Source: an uncultured Burkholderiales bacterium (lineage in GTDB: Bacteria; Pseudomonadota; Gammaproteobacteria; Burkholderiales; Burkholderiaceae_C). From it: a DNA stretch of 64,000 bases. The stretch lies in contig CAIZHQ010000015.1 in assembly GCA_903932865.1 (NCBI GenBank), forward strand, positions 372,001-436,000. The letters are read 5' to 3'. Of the stretch, positions 7,165 through 16,633 are shown piece by piece. The notes beneath the pieces were generated by a model. That model had not been told where the DNA came from. It searched no databases and was given only the letters and a program-made list of their open reading frames with translations. Position 1 is the first letter of the stretch. Every line of letters starts with the position of its first letter. The position numbers and the translations under genes were made by a program.

Positions 7165-7587
7165 TCATTCGCTGACCAAGGCCCGCACCCAGTCGGGCAG
7201 GGTCACCGCCTTTTGGTTTGGGAAATCCACCCAAATCGTGGTCGCGCCCCCGGCGGCAAACACCACACCCGGCTGGTCGGTGCGCTCCAGCGTGCACCAG
7301 CTCTCGAACGTGGTGCGACCCGGGTCGCTGACAAACATCTTGGCCAGGATGTCACCCGGAAATTCAAACTGTTTGTAGAAATTGCAAAACGCGTTGACGA
7401 TGACTGGCCCCTGCCCTTGCGGATTGACCTGGCAACCAATGGCCTCGAACCAGTCGATGCGCAGCGTCTCCATGTAGCGAAAGTACAGCGTGTTGTTGAC
7501 ATGGCCCATGGCGTCCATGTCACCCCAGCGGATAGGGATCACCAACTCAAAAACTTGCTTTTTGTGTTTAGGCAATTCGAATTTCAT
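7165..7587 (-). CDS. Acyl-CoA thioesterase, hotdog fold
   Basis: A 140-residue 4HBT-type thioesterase. The signature RWGDMDAMGHVNNTLYFRYM (20-39) carries the catalytic Asp region of the YbgC/4-hydroxybenzoyl-CoA class. It should hydrolyse acyl-CoA thioesters. The start MKFELPKH at 7587 lies ten bases after the stop of the upstream SDR, so the two form an operon; a longer frame overlapping the SDR was not used. Confidence 0.87.
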   Translation of the reverse strand: MKFELPKHKKQVFELVIPIRWGDMDAMGHVNNTLYFRYMETLRIDWFEAIGCQVNPQGQGPVIVNAFCNFYKQFEFPGDILAKMFVSDPGRTTFESWCTLERTDQPGVVFAAGGATTIWVDFPNQKAVTLPDWVRALVSE

Positions 7588-7597
7588 GCCATGGCCC

Positions 7598-8380
7598 TCA
7601 CACCGCGAAACCGTCGTCGGCCGACACCACTGCGCCATTGATGAAATGGCTCTGGTCGCTGGCCAGCAGCATCAGCAAGGCGTCCAGATCTTGCGGCTGC
7701 CCCACACGTTTGCGGGGCAGCATGCTGATGAGTTTTTGGCCTTGCACGGTTTGCCAGTGGTGGTGGTTGATTTCGGTGTCGATGTAGCCAGGGCAAATGG
7801 CGTTCACGTTGATGCCAAACTTGCCCCACTCCACCGCAAAGGCCTTGGTCATCTGGATCACGGCCGCTTTGCTCATGCAGTACACGCCAATTTGCGGCAA
7901 CACTTTCAGACCCGCCATCGAGGCGATGTTGATGATGCGCCCCCCTGTGAAGTTGCCCGGCGCAGCCCCCTTGGCTCGGGCCAGCATCCGTTTGCCCAAT
8001 TCTTGCGCTACAAAAAATGCGCCGCGCACATTGGTGTTCATGATGAAGTCGTAATCTTCTTCCGTCACGTCCTGGATGCGCTGGGTGGTGCTCACGCCTG
8101 AGTTGTTGACCAAAATGTCGATGCTGCCCATCTCGGTTTCAGCGTGCGCCACGGCGGCGGCAATGCTGTGGCGGTCGGTCACATCCATCTCGACCACATG
8201 GGCGTCGCCACCAGCGGCTTCGATTTCAGCGCGCAGGTCCTTGAGCTTTTCGATGCGGCGGCTGGCCAGCACCACGCCCGCGCCCGCTGCGGCCAGGGTT
8301 TTGGCAAATTGCGCCCCCAAGCCGCCCGAGGCGCCCGTCACCAAGGCCACGCGGCCGGACAAATCGATTTCATAAGCCAT
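7598..8380 (-). CDS. SDR family NAD(P)-dependent oxidoreductase
   Basis: A 260-residue classical short-chain dehydrogenase. TGASGGLG (15-22) is the cofactor loop, NNSG (92-95) is the structural motif, and Ser154, Tyr167 and Lys171 form the catalytic set. The partner thioesterase and the nearby ETF-QO suggest acyl-CoA or hydroxyacyl metabolism; the sequence resembles 3-oxoacyl-ACP/3-hydroxyacyl reductases, but the substrate is open. Confidence 0.88.
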   Translation of the reverse strand: MAYEIDLSGRVALVTGASGGLGAQFAKTLAAAGAGVVLASRRIEKLKDLRAEIEAAGGDAHVVEMDVTDRHSIAAAVAHAETEMGSIDILVNNSGVSTTQRIQDVTEEDYDFIMNTNVRGAFFVAQELGKRMLARAKGAAPGNFTGGRIINIASMAGLKVLPQIGVYCMSKAAVIQMTKAFAVEWGKFGINVNAICPGYIDTEINHHHWQTVQGQKLISMLPRKRVGQPQDLDALLMLLASDQSHFINGAVVSADDGFAV

Positions 8381-8530
8381 GACAACTCCTTCAAGAAAGA
8401 ACCCCTGCGGGCAAGAACGGTTGACGCCATTGTGCGGGGCAAGCCAGGCAGAGCGGCATAAAATGAGTCACACGCCCGACAGCACAGTGTCGGGGCATTT
8501 GTTTTGACCCCCTGCATTGAAGAGAAGTTC

Positions 8531-10222
8531 ATGAGCCCCCAAGAAATCCTGAGCACCTACGGCCCCCGCGAATCCATGGCATACGACGTGGTCGTGGTCG
8601 GCGGCGGCCCCGCTGGCCTGTCCACCGCCATCCGCCTCAAGCAACTGGCCGCTGAACAAGGCCAAGACGTGTCGGTGGTGGTGCTGGAAAAAGGCGGCGA
8701 GCCCGGTGCGCACATCTTGTCTGGCGCGATCATGGACCCCAAAGCCTTGACGGAACTCTTTCCTGACTGGAAAGAGCGCGGCGCACCCCTGAACCAACCC
8801 GTGACCGACGACGCCTGGAGCTTCCTGTCGGAGACTGGCGCCACCCGCACCCCCGGCATCTTCTTGCCCGAGTGCGCGCAAAACCACGGCAACTACATCA
8901 TCAGCCTGTCCAACTTCACGCGCTGGCTGGGCCAGCAGGCTGAAAACCTGGGCGTGGAAATTTTCCCCGGCTTCACGGCTTCAGAAGTGCTCTACAACGA
9001 AGATGGCTCAGTCAAAGGCGTGGCGACCGGCAACATGGGCGTGGGCAAAGACGGCGAGCCGACCGAAAACTTCCAGCTGGGCATGGAATTGCATGCCAAA
9101 TACACCGTGTTCGCCGAAGGCGCGCGCGGCCACCTGGGCAAGCAGCTGATCGCCAAGTACAAACTCGACGCAGGCCGCGACCCACAGACCTACGGCATCG
9201 GCATCAAGGAAGTCTGGGAAATTGACCCCTCACGCCACACCCCTGGTTTTGTGATGCACACCGCCGGCTGGCCCATGAACAACGACACCTATGGCGGCGC
9301 GTTCATGTACCACATGGAAGACAACAAGATCGCCATCGGCTACGTGGTGGGCTTGGATTACGCCAACCCCTGGCTCAGCCCGTTTGAAGAGTTCCAGCGC
9401 TGGAAAACCCACAACAACATCCAGTGGTACTTCACCAACGACCAGGGAGAAGTCAACGCCAAGCGCATCGGCTACGGCGCACGCGCCATCACCGCAGGCG
9501 GTCTGATGAGCCTGCCCAAGACCGTGTTCCCGGGCGGCGCGTTGGTGGGTTGTGATGCGGGATACCTGAACGTCAGCCGCATCAAGGGCAGCCACGCCGC
9601 CATCAAGACCGGCATGCTGGCTGCCGAAGCGGCTTACGACGCATTGCAGGCAGGCCGCCAGCACGACGAGCTGAGCGCTTACCCAGAAGCTTTCGAAAAG
9701 AGCTGGCTATTCACCGAGCTGAACAAATCACGCAACTTCAAGACTTGGTTCAAGCAGGGCCTGACCGTGGCCACACTCATGAACGGCTTTGAGCAGTTTG
9801 TGCTGCGCGGCCACATTCCTTGGACGCTGCGCCGTGACAAAGCGGACCACACCTATCTGAAGCCTGCGGCCGAGTGCGAGAAGATCGAGTACCCGAAACC
9901 GGACGGCAAGCTGACCTTTGACCGCCTCTCCAGCGTCTTCATCAGCAACACCAACCACGAAGAAAACCAGCCAGCGCACCTGACCCTGAAAGACGCCTCG
10001 GTGCCCGTGGGCATCAACCTGGCCAAGTATGGCGGGCCCGAGAGCCGCTATTGCCCAGCCGGTGTGTACGAGTATGTGAAGAACGAAGACAACTCGGACC
10101 GCCTGCAGATCAATGCGCAAAACTGCGTGCACTGCAAAACCTGCGACATCAAGGACCCGACGCAAAACATCGTCTGGGTCACGCCCGAGGGCGGCGGTGG
10201 TCCCAACTACACCGGCATGTGA
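8531..10222 (+). CDS. Electron transfer flavoprotein-ubiquinone oxidoreductase
   Basis: A 563-residue membrane-associated flavoprotein that passes electrons from ETF (reduced by acyl-CoA dehydrogenases) to ubiquinone. The FAD-binding motif VVVVGGGPAGLS is near residues 19-30. The C-terminal 4Fe-4S module has CPAGVYEYV and CVHCKTCDIKDP, ending WVTPEGGGGPNYTGM as in the eukaryotic and proteobacterial family. The start MSPQEIL is chosen because AGAAG precedes it. It is a single gene; no etfAB lie in the window. Confidence 0.95.
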   Translation: MSPQEILSTYGPRESMAYDVVVVGGGPAGLSTAIRLKQLAAEQGQDVSVVVLEKGGEPGAHILSGAIMDPKALTELFPDWKERGAPLNQPVTDDAWSFLSETGATRTPGIFLPECAQNHGNYIISLSNFTRWLGQQAENLGVEIFPGFTASEVLYNEDGSVKGVATGNMGVGKDGEPTENFQLGMELHAKYTVFAEGARGHLGKQLIAKYKLDAGRDPQTYGIGIKEVWEIDPSRHTPGFVMHTAGWPMNNDTYGGAFMYHMEDNKIAIGYVVGLDYANPWLSPFEEFQRWKTHNNIQWYFTNDQGEVNAKRIGYGARAITAGGLMSLPKTVFPGGALVGCDAGYLNVSRIKGSHAAIKTGMLAAEAAYDALQAGRQHDELSAYPEAFEKSWLFTELNKSRNFKTWFKQGLTVATLMNGFEQFVLRGHIPWTLRRDKADHTYLKPAAECEKIEYPKPDGKLTFDRLSSVFISNTNHEENQPAHLTLKDASVPVGINLAKYGGPESRYCPAGVYEYVKNEDNSDRLQINAQNCVHCKTCDIKDPTQNIVWVTPEGGGGPNYTGM

Positions 10223-10234
10223 AAGAGGACCGCT

Positions 10235-11017
10235 TCAATCCGCCGAAGTGGACTGGATGCCCTGAATCAACTGACCGAAGGCCTGCTGTAACAAGGCTGT
10301 GTCCGTTCCTGCGGCAAGCAGGGTGTAACCCATCGCTTTGGCCCGCTCAATCCAGGTTGCATCTGTGGCCATGAACCCTGCGACCTTGCCATGTTTTCTT
10401 GCCACCTGGGCCACATGGGTCATGGCTTCGCTGAACTTTGGATGGTCAAACTGGCCAGGTATGCCCATGAAATTGGACAAATCAAAGTGCCCCACCCATA
10501 AAACGTCTACCCCATCGACAGCAGCAATATCTTCGACATTTTGCAAGCCCTTTTCTGTTTCGATCTGTGCAATCAGCAAAGTTCGATCATGGTATTGGCG
10601 CATTTTTTCGACCACATCTCCCCCTTGGTAATCGCATTGCGCGAATCCAAACGCTGCGCCCCTGCGACCCAGCCCAGGATAACGACAAGCCTGGGCCAGA
10701 CGCTCGGCCTGGGCCCGGTCTTCCACCATCGGGACCATCACCCCGCGCGCACCAATGTCCAAGGCACGTGCTATCCAGGTGTACTCACCGGTGGGTACTC
10801 GCACCATGGGCTCTAGGGGTAAACCTCGGCAAGTGGCAAACAACCATTTCAGGGCTTCAAAACCCAAACCCGTGTGCTCCATGTCGTAGATTGCAAAGCG
10901 GGCACCTGAATTGACCAGTATCTGCGTGATGCCCGGTGTAAAAAACTCAAAAACCATGGCGCCGGCGACAGTCTGGCCAGACATGATGGTTGGCTTCAGT
11001 GGCATGTCAGTTGTCAT
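10235..11017 (-). CDS. HpcH/HpaI family aldolase
   Basis: A 260-residue class II aldolase of the HpaI type, which cleaves 4-hydroxy-2-oxo acids to pyruvate (or a 2-oxo acid) and an aldehyde. DMEHTG places the catalytic base at His48; AQIETEKG and VGHFDLS carry the metal-binding Glu and Asp. AAGGA precedes the ATG by five bases. It lies 32 bp downstream of a 2-hydroxyacid dehydrogenase and is likely co-transcribed with it. Together with the divergent TRAP system this suggests uptake and cleavage of a hydroxy or sugar acid. Confidence 0.88.
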   Translation of the reverse strand: MTTDMPLKPTIMSGQTVAGAMVFEFFTPGITQILVNSGARFAIYDMEHTGLGFEALKWLFATCRGLPLEPMVRVPTGEYTWIARALDIGARGVMVPMVEDRAQAERLAQACRYPGLGRRGAAFGFAQCDYQGGDVVEKMRQYHDRTLLIAQIETEKGLQNVEDIAAVDGVDVLWVGHFDLSNFMGIPGQFDHPKFSEAMTHVAQVARKHGKVAGFMATDATWIERAKAMGYTLLAAGTDTALLQQAFGQLIQGIQSTSAD

Positions 11018-11049
11018 GTGGATCCTTTCAAAGTTGAGGGGGCTGCAGA

Positions 11050-12042
11050 TCAGGCGCTCACAACATGTGCCGGTTTTTTACCCTGCATCACATCAACAAC
11101 GGCCTTGAAAGCACTTTCGGCCAAGCCCTGCATGCATTCATCGGTAAAGCAAATACCATGGGGCGTCACCACCACATTGTCCAACTGCAGCAAGGGGTTG
11201 TCTGCGGGTGTGGGCTCTACCTCGAAAACGTCCAAACCTGCCCCAGCAATTTTTTTCTCCACCAATGCCTGATAAAGCGCCGACTCGTCCACGATAGGAC
11301 CTCGGGCTGTATTGATGAGGTAAGCCGTTTTTTTCATCAAGGACAACTTGTTCGCATTGACCAAACCACGAGTCGATTCATTCAAAGGGCAATTCACTGT
11401 CAAAAAATCCGAGTTGCGAAACAGGGTGTCCAAATCCACCAAATCCACACCCAGCGCTGCCATTTGTTGGGGATCGGCGTAAGGATCGTGAGCCATGAAT
11501 GTCATGTCGAAAGGTTTGGCCAGACGAAACATCTCTGCTCCGATATTTCCCACCCCCAATGAACCCAGACTCCGGCCTGTCAATCCTGTGCCAATGTGAT
11601 CGGATTTCTCTGCCCAGCGGCCCGCTCGCGTCAAACGGTCCTTGATACCCACTTTGTGCGCCAGCATGAGCATGAAAGTGATGGCTGAGACCGCCACTGG
11701 GCGACGAACGCCATCGGGCGCAATGGTCAGAAGAATTCCTGCCTTCTGACAAGTGGGGACATCGATGGTGTCGTAACCCACACCAAAACGTGCAATCACT
11801 TTCAACCGGGGTTTTTCTGGCCCCAAGCTTTCAGGTGTGAAACGTGTCAGCATGGCGCATATCGCGTCATATCGGGCGGCATGTTCCGGGCGGATGACTG
11901 GCGATTCTTCCATGTATTCCCAAACCAATCCGGGATGATTGAGGAAGTCAAAAACCGCTTGCCCAAATATGGGCTGCCCATTGCTTATCAGGACATCACG
12001 CGTGATGCCAACACGAAAAATACCCGAATCAAAGTCATTCAT
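11050..12042 (-). CDS. D-isomer-specific 2-hydroxyacid dehydrogenase
   Basis: A 330-residue dehydrogenase of the phosphoglycerate/hydroxypyruvate type. The NAD-binding loop is GVGNIGAEM; RGPIVDESAL and TPHGICFTDECM give the conserved Arg-Glu-His catalytic region. The start MNDFDSG at 12042 has AAAGG upstream. It is first of a two-gene operon with the aldolase and divergent from dctP. It probably oxidises or reduces a hydroxy/oxo acid linked to the TRAP substrate; there is no sign of an ACT domain, so serine biosynthesis is unlikely. Confidence 0.85.
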   Translation of the reverse strand: MNDFDSGIFRVGITRDVLISNGQPIFGQAVFDFLNHPGLVWEYMEESPVIRPEHAARYDAICAMLTRFTPESLGPEKPRLKVIARFGVGYDTIDVPTCQKAGILLTIAPDGVRRPVAVSAITFMLMLAHKVGIKDRLTRAGRWAEKSDHIGTGLTGRSLGSLGVGNIGAEMFRLAKPFDMTFMAHDPYADPQQMAALGVDLVDLDTLFRNSDFLTVNCPLNESTRGLVNANKLSLMKKTAYLINTARGPIVDESALYQALVEKKIAGAGLDVFEVEPTPADNPLLQLDNVVVTPHGICFTDECMQGLAESAFKAVVDVMQGKKPAHVVSA

Positions 12043-12293
12043 AACTGCACCTTTCGAAAGGGAAATGGGGCATTGCCCAACGAACAATCAAACCCCATTG
12101 AACCCGGACCCTGACTCTTGTCAAGTGATTCAGTGACCCGTTTGTCGTCTTTGAATAAAAACGCTGACCTTGACAAAACTACTGGGAAAACCCCTCGAAA
12201 ACCCGAATGGCGTCCCTTCACATCAACTCCATAATTCCTGAGCAGAAAAGTTATTCCCATTTTGTCTTCATCCCATCTTTGAGGAGTCAATCC

Positions 12294-13265
12294 ATGAAAT
12301 TGAGTAAATTGATGTTAGGTCTGAGTCTGGCTGTGGGTCTCATGACCACAGCCACAGCGCAAATTGTGATGCGCAACGCCATTTCCGTCGCTGAAAACTC
12401 ACACGCGGGTGAAGCTGTTGTCACTTTGGCCAGAGAGGTTGAAAAGCGCACAAATGGTCGCATCGTCATCAAGAACTTTTTCTCGGGTTCATTGGGCGGT
12501 GAGCGCGAGGTCATGGAAGCGGTCCAACTGGGCACCCAAGAGCTGGGCCACAACTCCACCGGCCCCGTGCCCAACTTTGTGCCCGAAACAGCCATCCTGG
12601 ATGTCCCGTTTTTGTTCCGCGATAAAGCCCATGCCCGGGCCGTGCTCGATGGCCCTATCGGACAAGAGTTGCTGGCCAAATTTGAATCCAAAGGTTTTAA
12701 GGCTTTGGCTTGGACTGAAAACGGCGTTCGCCACATGACCAACAGCAAGCGACCGGTAAACAGTCCTGATGACCTGAAGGGTCTCAAAATGCGCACCATG
12801 GAAAATCCGGTGCACGTGGCGGCCTACAAGGGCCTGGGCATTGTGACCACGCCCATGGCGTTTCCGGAGGTTTTCACCGCTTTGCAGACCGGCACCATCG
12901 ATGGCCAAGAAAATCCACTTTCGGTCATTCTGGCTGCCAATTTCGATCAGGTGCAAAAGCACATCACCCTCACTGGGCATGTTTACTCGCCCTCTGTTTA
13001 TCTCATGAACAAAGCGGTTTTTGACAAACTCAGCAAAGCCGACCAGCAGATATTTTTGGATGCCGCCAAAGAAGGTGCCAAAGCCAACCGAGCCCGAGTT
13101 GACAAGGACGATGCAGGCGGTGTGGCTGAATTGCGCAAACGTGGCATGACCGTCATTGAAAATGTGGACAAAGCCAAATTCATAGCGACGATGGCACCTG
13201 TGAACGCAGAGTTTGAAAAGCGGTTCGGCAAGGCCAACTTGGACCGCATTCGCAATTACAAGTGA
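12294..13265 (+). CDS. dctP: TRAP transporter substrate-binding protein
   Basis: A 323-residue periplasmic receptor of the DctP family. Residues 1-23 are a signal peptide (KLMLGLSLAVGLMTTATA). The family hallmarks HMTNSKRPVNSPDDLKGLKM and EVFTALQTGTIDGQENP are present; the Arg in RTMENP is the usual carboxylate-binding residue. It delivers an organic acid to the DctQM permease encoded next. GAGG precedes the ATG. It is divergent from the dehydrogenase/aldolase pair with a 250 bp promoter region between. Confidence 0.92.
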   Translation: MKLSKLMLGLSLAVGLMTTATAQIVMRNAISVAENSHAGEAVVTLAREVEKRTNGRIVIKNFFSGSLGGEREVMEAVQLGTQELGHNSTGPVPNFVPETAILDVPFLFRDKAHARAVLDGPIGQELLAKFESKGFKALAWTENGVRHMTNSKRPVNSPDDLKGLKMRTMENPVHVAAYKGLGIVTTPMAFPEVFTALQTGTIDGQENPLSVILAANFDQVQKHITLTGHVYSPSVYLMNKAVFDKLSKADQQIFLDAAKEGAKANRARVDKDDAGGVAELRKRGMTVIENVDKAKFIATMAPVNAEFEKRFGKANLDRIRNYK

Positions 13266-13283
13266 TCTGAGCCTTTTTGTAAT

Positions 13284-13316
13284 GCCCGACCAGCGCCTGC
13301 TGGCGGGCGTTTTTTA
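13284..13316 (+). terminator. Intra-operon hairpin with T run after dctP
   Basis: GCCCG-A-CCAGC-GCCT-GCTGG-CGGGC followed by GTTTTTT: a ten-base-pair stem with one bulged A and a T tract. It lies 18 bp after dctP and before dctQ. In TRAP operons such a partial terminator keeps the receptor more abundant than the permease. Confidence 0.85.
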
Positions 13317-13338
13317 TTGAACGCAACGCGATAGGCCG

Positions 13339-13833
13339 ATGAAACATTTCTTTTTACGCTTCGAGCACTGGACGACGTCCCTGTCGATGATGGTTGCCTG
13401 CGTCATGATGGCTTTGGCTTCTGCCTTCGGCATCCATCAAATTTTCACGCGATTCATCATTGAGTCACCCGCTGAATGGACCGAGGTTTTGATCCGCTTT
13501 TGTCTGATTTGGATGGTTTTTTTAGGCATCCCTACGGCTTTTCGGCAAGGGGCCATGGTGAGCGTGGACATGCTCTACCGCCTAAGCGGTGTTCGCATGC
13601 GACGCTTTCTCGACAGCGTGGTGGCCATTGCGGCCCTGACCTTGTGCTGCATCATTTTGTGGTGGGGATGGGACTATGCCAAACGCGGCGGCGTTCAGTC
13701 CATGATCGGCCTTGAGGGTGTCTCGATGTTCTGGGCTTATTTGGCTTTGCCGGTGGGCGCAGCCTTCAGCATCATCGGCATCATCGGATTTTGGTTGGAC
13801 CCCCAGCGCATGGAATTGGAGACCGCACTATGA
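13339..13833 (+). CDS. dctQ: TRAP transporter small permease
   Basis: A 164-residue four-helix inner-membrane protein of the DctQ family (hydrophobic segments at about 17-37, 48-68, 90-110 and 128-150). ESPAEWTEVLIRF and GIPTAFRQGAMVSVDMLY are typical. It partners with DctM. Its stop overlaps the dctM start (ATGA). Confidence 0.9.
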   Translation: MKHFFLRFEHWTTSLSMMVACVMMALASAFGIHQIFTRFIIESPAEWTEVLIRFCLIWMVFLGIPTAFRQGAMVSVDMLYRLSGVRMRRFLDSVVAIAALTLCCIILWWGWDYAKRGGVQSMIGLEGVSMFWAYLALPVGAAFSIIGIIGFWLDPQRMELETAL

Positions 13834-15107
13834 GTTTCGCCATGCTTTTCACGATGCTGCTGTGTTTTACACTGACTGTTTCTGTGGCCGTCTCCATTGG
13901 TCTGGCGTCCATTGTTGGCATTCAGGTGGCCGATGCCCATATGCTCATTTCCGTCAAGGAAATGTTCAACGCCATCAACAAATTCCCCTTGGCGGCCATT
14001 CCGTTTTTTATCTTGGCCGGCAACCTCATGGAGACCGGCGGCATCTCTCGCCGTCTGGTGGAATTCGCCAAGAGCATCGTTGGCGGCGTACAGGGCGGTC
14101 TGCCCATGACTTGCGTTTTGACCTGCATGATTTTTGCGGCAGTTTCGGGGTCTTCGGTGGCCACCACTTTTGCGGTGGGTGCGATCCTGATTCCGGCCTT
14201 GATCAAACACGGCTATCCCAAGCCCTGGGCCACCGCTTTGCAAGCCACCTCTGCCGAACTGGGCGTGATCATTCCCCCGTCCATTCCCATGATTTTGTTT
14301 GGCGTGAGTGCCGAAGTCTCGATTGGCGAACTGTTCGTCGCGGGTGTTGGTCCTGGTCTGCTCATTGGCGTTGCATTGATGTTGTTCGTCTGGCTTTATT
14401 CAAAATACAAAGGCTGGGGTAAAAACGACGGTGACGGTCGCCTGAGTTTTGGCAAGGCCACATGGCAAGCCGGTTGGGCTCTGCTCATGCCGGTGATCGT
14501 GTTAGGTGGCATTTATGGAGGGGTGTTTACCCCCACCGAAGCAGCAGCTGTAGCGGTGTTTTATTCCCTCATTGTGGGCACCGTGATTTACCGCGAAATT
14601 GGGATCAAGGACCTCTACAACATCTTGCGCAAATCCGTGATTTCGAGCGCGGTCATCATGTTCATCATTGCCAACGCGGGCTTGTTCGCATTTTTGTTGA
14701 CGCGTGCAGGCGCTCCTGAGGCCATTGGTACATGGTTGCAGCAAGTTTTGCAGTCACCCTTTTATTTCTTACTGGGCATCAACGCTGCCTTGTTCATCAT
14801 CGGCATGTTCATCGAAACAGGCGCAGCTATCCTCGTGCTGGCTCCGATCTTGGTTCCGGTGGCTGTTCATTTTGGAATTGACCCCGTGCATCTGGGTATG
14901 GTCATGGTGGTCAATCTGGCCCTGGGCATGGTCACCCCGCCCTTTGGCGTGAACCTGTTTGCAGCCTGCACGGTGGCCAGAATATCGCTGGACCGAGTCA
15001 TCAAAGACCTGATCCCTTTTATTGGGGTGATCTTGGCTTGTCTGATGCTGATCAGCTACGTGCCCGAAATTTCTCTGACTTTGCGGGATATTGTGTTCAA
15101 CAAATAG
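13830..15107 (+). CDS. dctM: TRAP transporter large permease
   Basis: A 425-residue protein with about 12 transmembrane helices. It has DctM landmarks such as PFFILAGNLMETGGISRRLV, GSSVATTFAVGAILIP and IPPSIPMILFGV. It is the sodium-driven channel subunit. The start ATG at 13830 overlaps the dctQ stop by four bases. It completes dctPQM; the glycine riboswitch begins 15 bp after its stop. Confidence 0.93.
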   Translation: MSFAMLFTMLLCFTLTVSVAVSIGLASIVGIQVADAHMLISVKEMFNAINKFPLAAIPFFILAGNLMETGGISRRLVEFAKSIVGGVQGGLPMTCVLTCMIFAAVSGSSVATTFAVGAILIPALIKHGYPKPWATALQATSAELGVIIPPSIPMILFGVSAEVSIGELFVAGVGPGLLIGVALMLFVWLYSKYKGWGKNDGDGRLSFGKATWQAGWALLMPVIVLGGIYGGVFTPTEAAAVAVFYSLIVGTVIYREIGIKDLYNILRKSVISSAVIMFIIANAGLFAFLLTRAGAPEAIGTWLQQVLQSPFYFLLGINAALFIIGMFIETGAAILVLAPILVPVAVHFGIDPVHLGMVMVVNLALGMVTPPFGVNLFAACTVARISLDRVIKDLIPFIGVILACLMLISYVPEISLTLRDIVFNK

Positions 15108-15121
15108 AGCTAGAATCAAAC

Positions 15122-15372
15122 TCTGTCAGGAGAGCGCCTGACTTGGCTTCCCTCGTGAAACAAGCTAGGCCGCCGAAGGCGCAGGCGCTGTGACAAGCTG
15201 CTGAACGCTCAGGCAAAAGGACTGACAAAACGCTTTTTTCAAAGCGTTACCTCACTGGAGAGAGGTGCCGGGACATCGATCCACGGCATCCACCGAAGGA
15301 GCAACCCGCAGAACGTTTGGCTTTTGGGCTGACGTTCCCGGCGAATCTCTCAGGTAAAGCGGACAGCGAGGG
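15122..15372 (+). ncRNA. Tandem glycine riboswitch upstream of gcvT
   Basis: Two glycine aptamers in series. Aptamer 1 (about 15122-15228) shows GGAGAGCG, CCGAAGGCGCA and CTCAGGCAAAAGGAC. Aptamer 2 (about 15250-15372) shows GGAGAGAGG, CCGAAGGAGCAA and CTCTCAGGTAAAGCGGAC. This is the Rfam glycine class, which activates glycine cleavage genes when glycine is high. A TAGAAT at 15111-15116 may be the promoter -10. This fills the 313 bp between dctM and gcvT. Confidence 0.93.
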
Positions 15373-15378
15373 CAAGCG

Positions 15379-15396
15379 CCACAGCATGTGCTGTGG
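15379..15396 (+). promoter_or_regulatory. Hairpin after the gcvT riboswitch
   Basis: CCACAGCA-TG-TGCTGTGG is a perfect eight-base-pair inverted repeat six bases after aptamer 2. It has no T tract, so it is not a simple terminator, and it ends 15 bases before the GGAG of gcvT. It is a candidate expression-platform element. Confidence 0.5.
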
Positions 15397-15420
15397 TGTC
15401 CTGTTGCCCTTGGAGTTCCT

Positions 15421-16560
15421 GTGACCGCTGCTGCCGACTTGCTCACCACCCCTTTGAATGCGCTGCACATGGAGCTGGGCGCGCGCATGGTGCCTTTTGC
15501 GGGCTACAGCATGCCGGTGCAATACCCCGCTGGTCTTGTCGCCGAGCACCACCACACCCGCAACGCCGCTGGCCTGTTCGATGTCTCCCACATGGGCCAG
15601 TTGTGCCTGCGCGGACCCGATGCCGCAGCGGCCTTTGAAAGCTTGATGCCGGTGGACGTGATCGGTCTGGGCGTCAACAAACAACGCTACGGTCTACTGC
15701 TGAACGACGATGGCGGCATCATCGACGATCTGATGTTCGTGAACCGCGATGTGGCTGGCGGGGGTGACATTTTTGTGATCGTCAACGGCGCTTGCAAGCA
15801 CGGAGATCTGGCACACATCCAAGAGCGCATTGGCAGCCGCTGCACCATCACGCCGCAATTTGACCGCGCCTTGCTGGCACTGCAAGGCCCACAAGCCGTG
15901 AGCGCCTTGCAACGCCTGTTGCCCGGTGTGGAAAAGCTGGTCTTCATGACCGGCGCGGCCTTTGATGTCGACGGCGCAGACCTGTACGTGACCCGCAGCG
16001 GTTACACCGGCGAAGACGGTTTTGAAATTTCCCTGCCTGCCCATGCCGCCGAAGCCTTTGCCCGCCGCCTGCTGGCCCAACCCGAAATCAAGCCGATTGG
16101 GCTGGGTGCCCGCAACTCGCTGCGCCTGGAAGCCGGGCTGTGCCTGTACGGCAACGACATCGACACCAGCACCACCCCGGTCGAAGCGGGCCTGAATTGG
16201 GCCATGCAGAAGGTGCGCCGATCAGGTGGCGCGCGTGCGGGCGGCTTCCCCGGTGCCGCCAAAATTTTGGCGCAGCTTGACGGCACAACCCCGGCGCAGC
16301 GTTTGCGTGTGGGTCTGGTGGGCCTGGAGCGCGTGCCGGTGCGCGAGCATGTCGAACTGCACAACGACCACGGCCATAAGGTGGGCGAAGTCACCAGCGG
16401 CCTGCTGGCCCCCACCGCCGACCAGCCCGTAGCGCTGGCCTATGTGCAAGCAGAATATGCGGCGTCGGGCACACGTCTGAACGCGATGGTGCGCGGCAAA
16501 GCCGTACCCATGCAAGTCAGCGCTTTGCCCTTCGTGCCCAACCGCTATCACCGTGGTTGA
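15421..16560 (+). CDS. gcvT: Glycine cleavage system aminomethyltransferase (T protein)
   Basis: A 379-residue T protein that releases ammonia from the lipoyl-bound aminomethyl group and makes 5,10-methylene-THF. [20 protein letters not shown] and the C-terminal GEVTSG motif are family signatures; YTGEDGFEI is near the middle. I chose the GTG at 15421 because GGAG sits five bases before it; an upstream ATG at 15386 lies in the post-riboswitch hairpin loop. It is first of gcvT-gcvH-gcvP. Confidence 0.94.
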   Translation: MTAAADLLTTPLNALHMELGARMVPFAGYSMPVQYPAGLVAEHHHTRNAAGLFDVSHMGQLCLRGPDAAAAFESLMPVDVIGLGVNKQRYGLLLNDDGGIIDDLMFVNRDVAGGGDIFVIVNGACKHGDLAHIQERIGSRCTITPQFDRALLALQGPQAVSALQRLLPGVEKLVFMTGAAFDVDGADLYVTRSGYTGEDGFEISLPAHAAEAFARRLLAQPEIKPIGLGARNSLRLEAGLCLYGNDIDTSTTPVEAGLNWAMQKVRRSGGARAGGFPGAAKILAQLDGTTPAQRLRVGLVGLERVPVREHVELHNDHGHKVGEVTSGLLAPTADQPVALAYVQAEYAASGTRLNAMVRGKAVPMQVSALPFVPNRYHRG

Positions 16561-16564
16561 AGTT

Positions 16565-16633
16565 AATCGGGGTCAGATCCCCATTAAATCCACACACCCA
16601 TTCAAGCCAAACAATTGGGATCTGACCCCGATT
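16565..16633. repeat. REP-like inverted repeat between gcvT and gcvH
   Basis: A 17-base sequence AATCGGGGTCAGATCCC at 16565-16581 is perfectly inverted at 16617-16633, with a 35-base loop. Such GGGGTCAGA-type palindromes are found as REP elements linked to TnpA-REP (RAYT) transposases in proteobacteria. It would fold in the gcvTHP mRNA. Confidence 0.7.
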
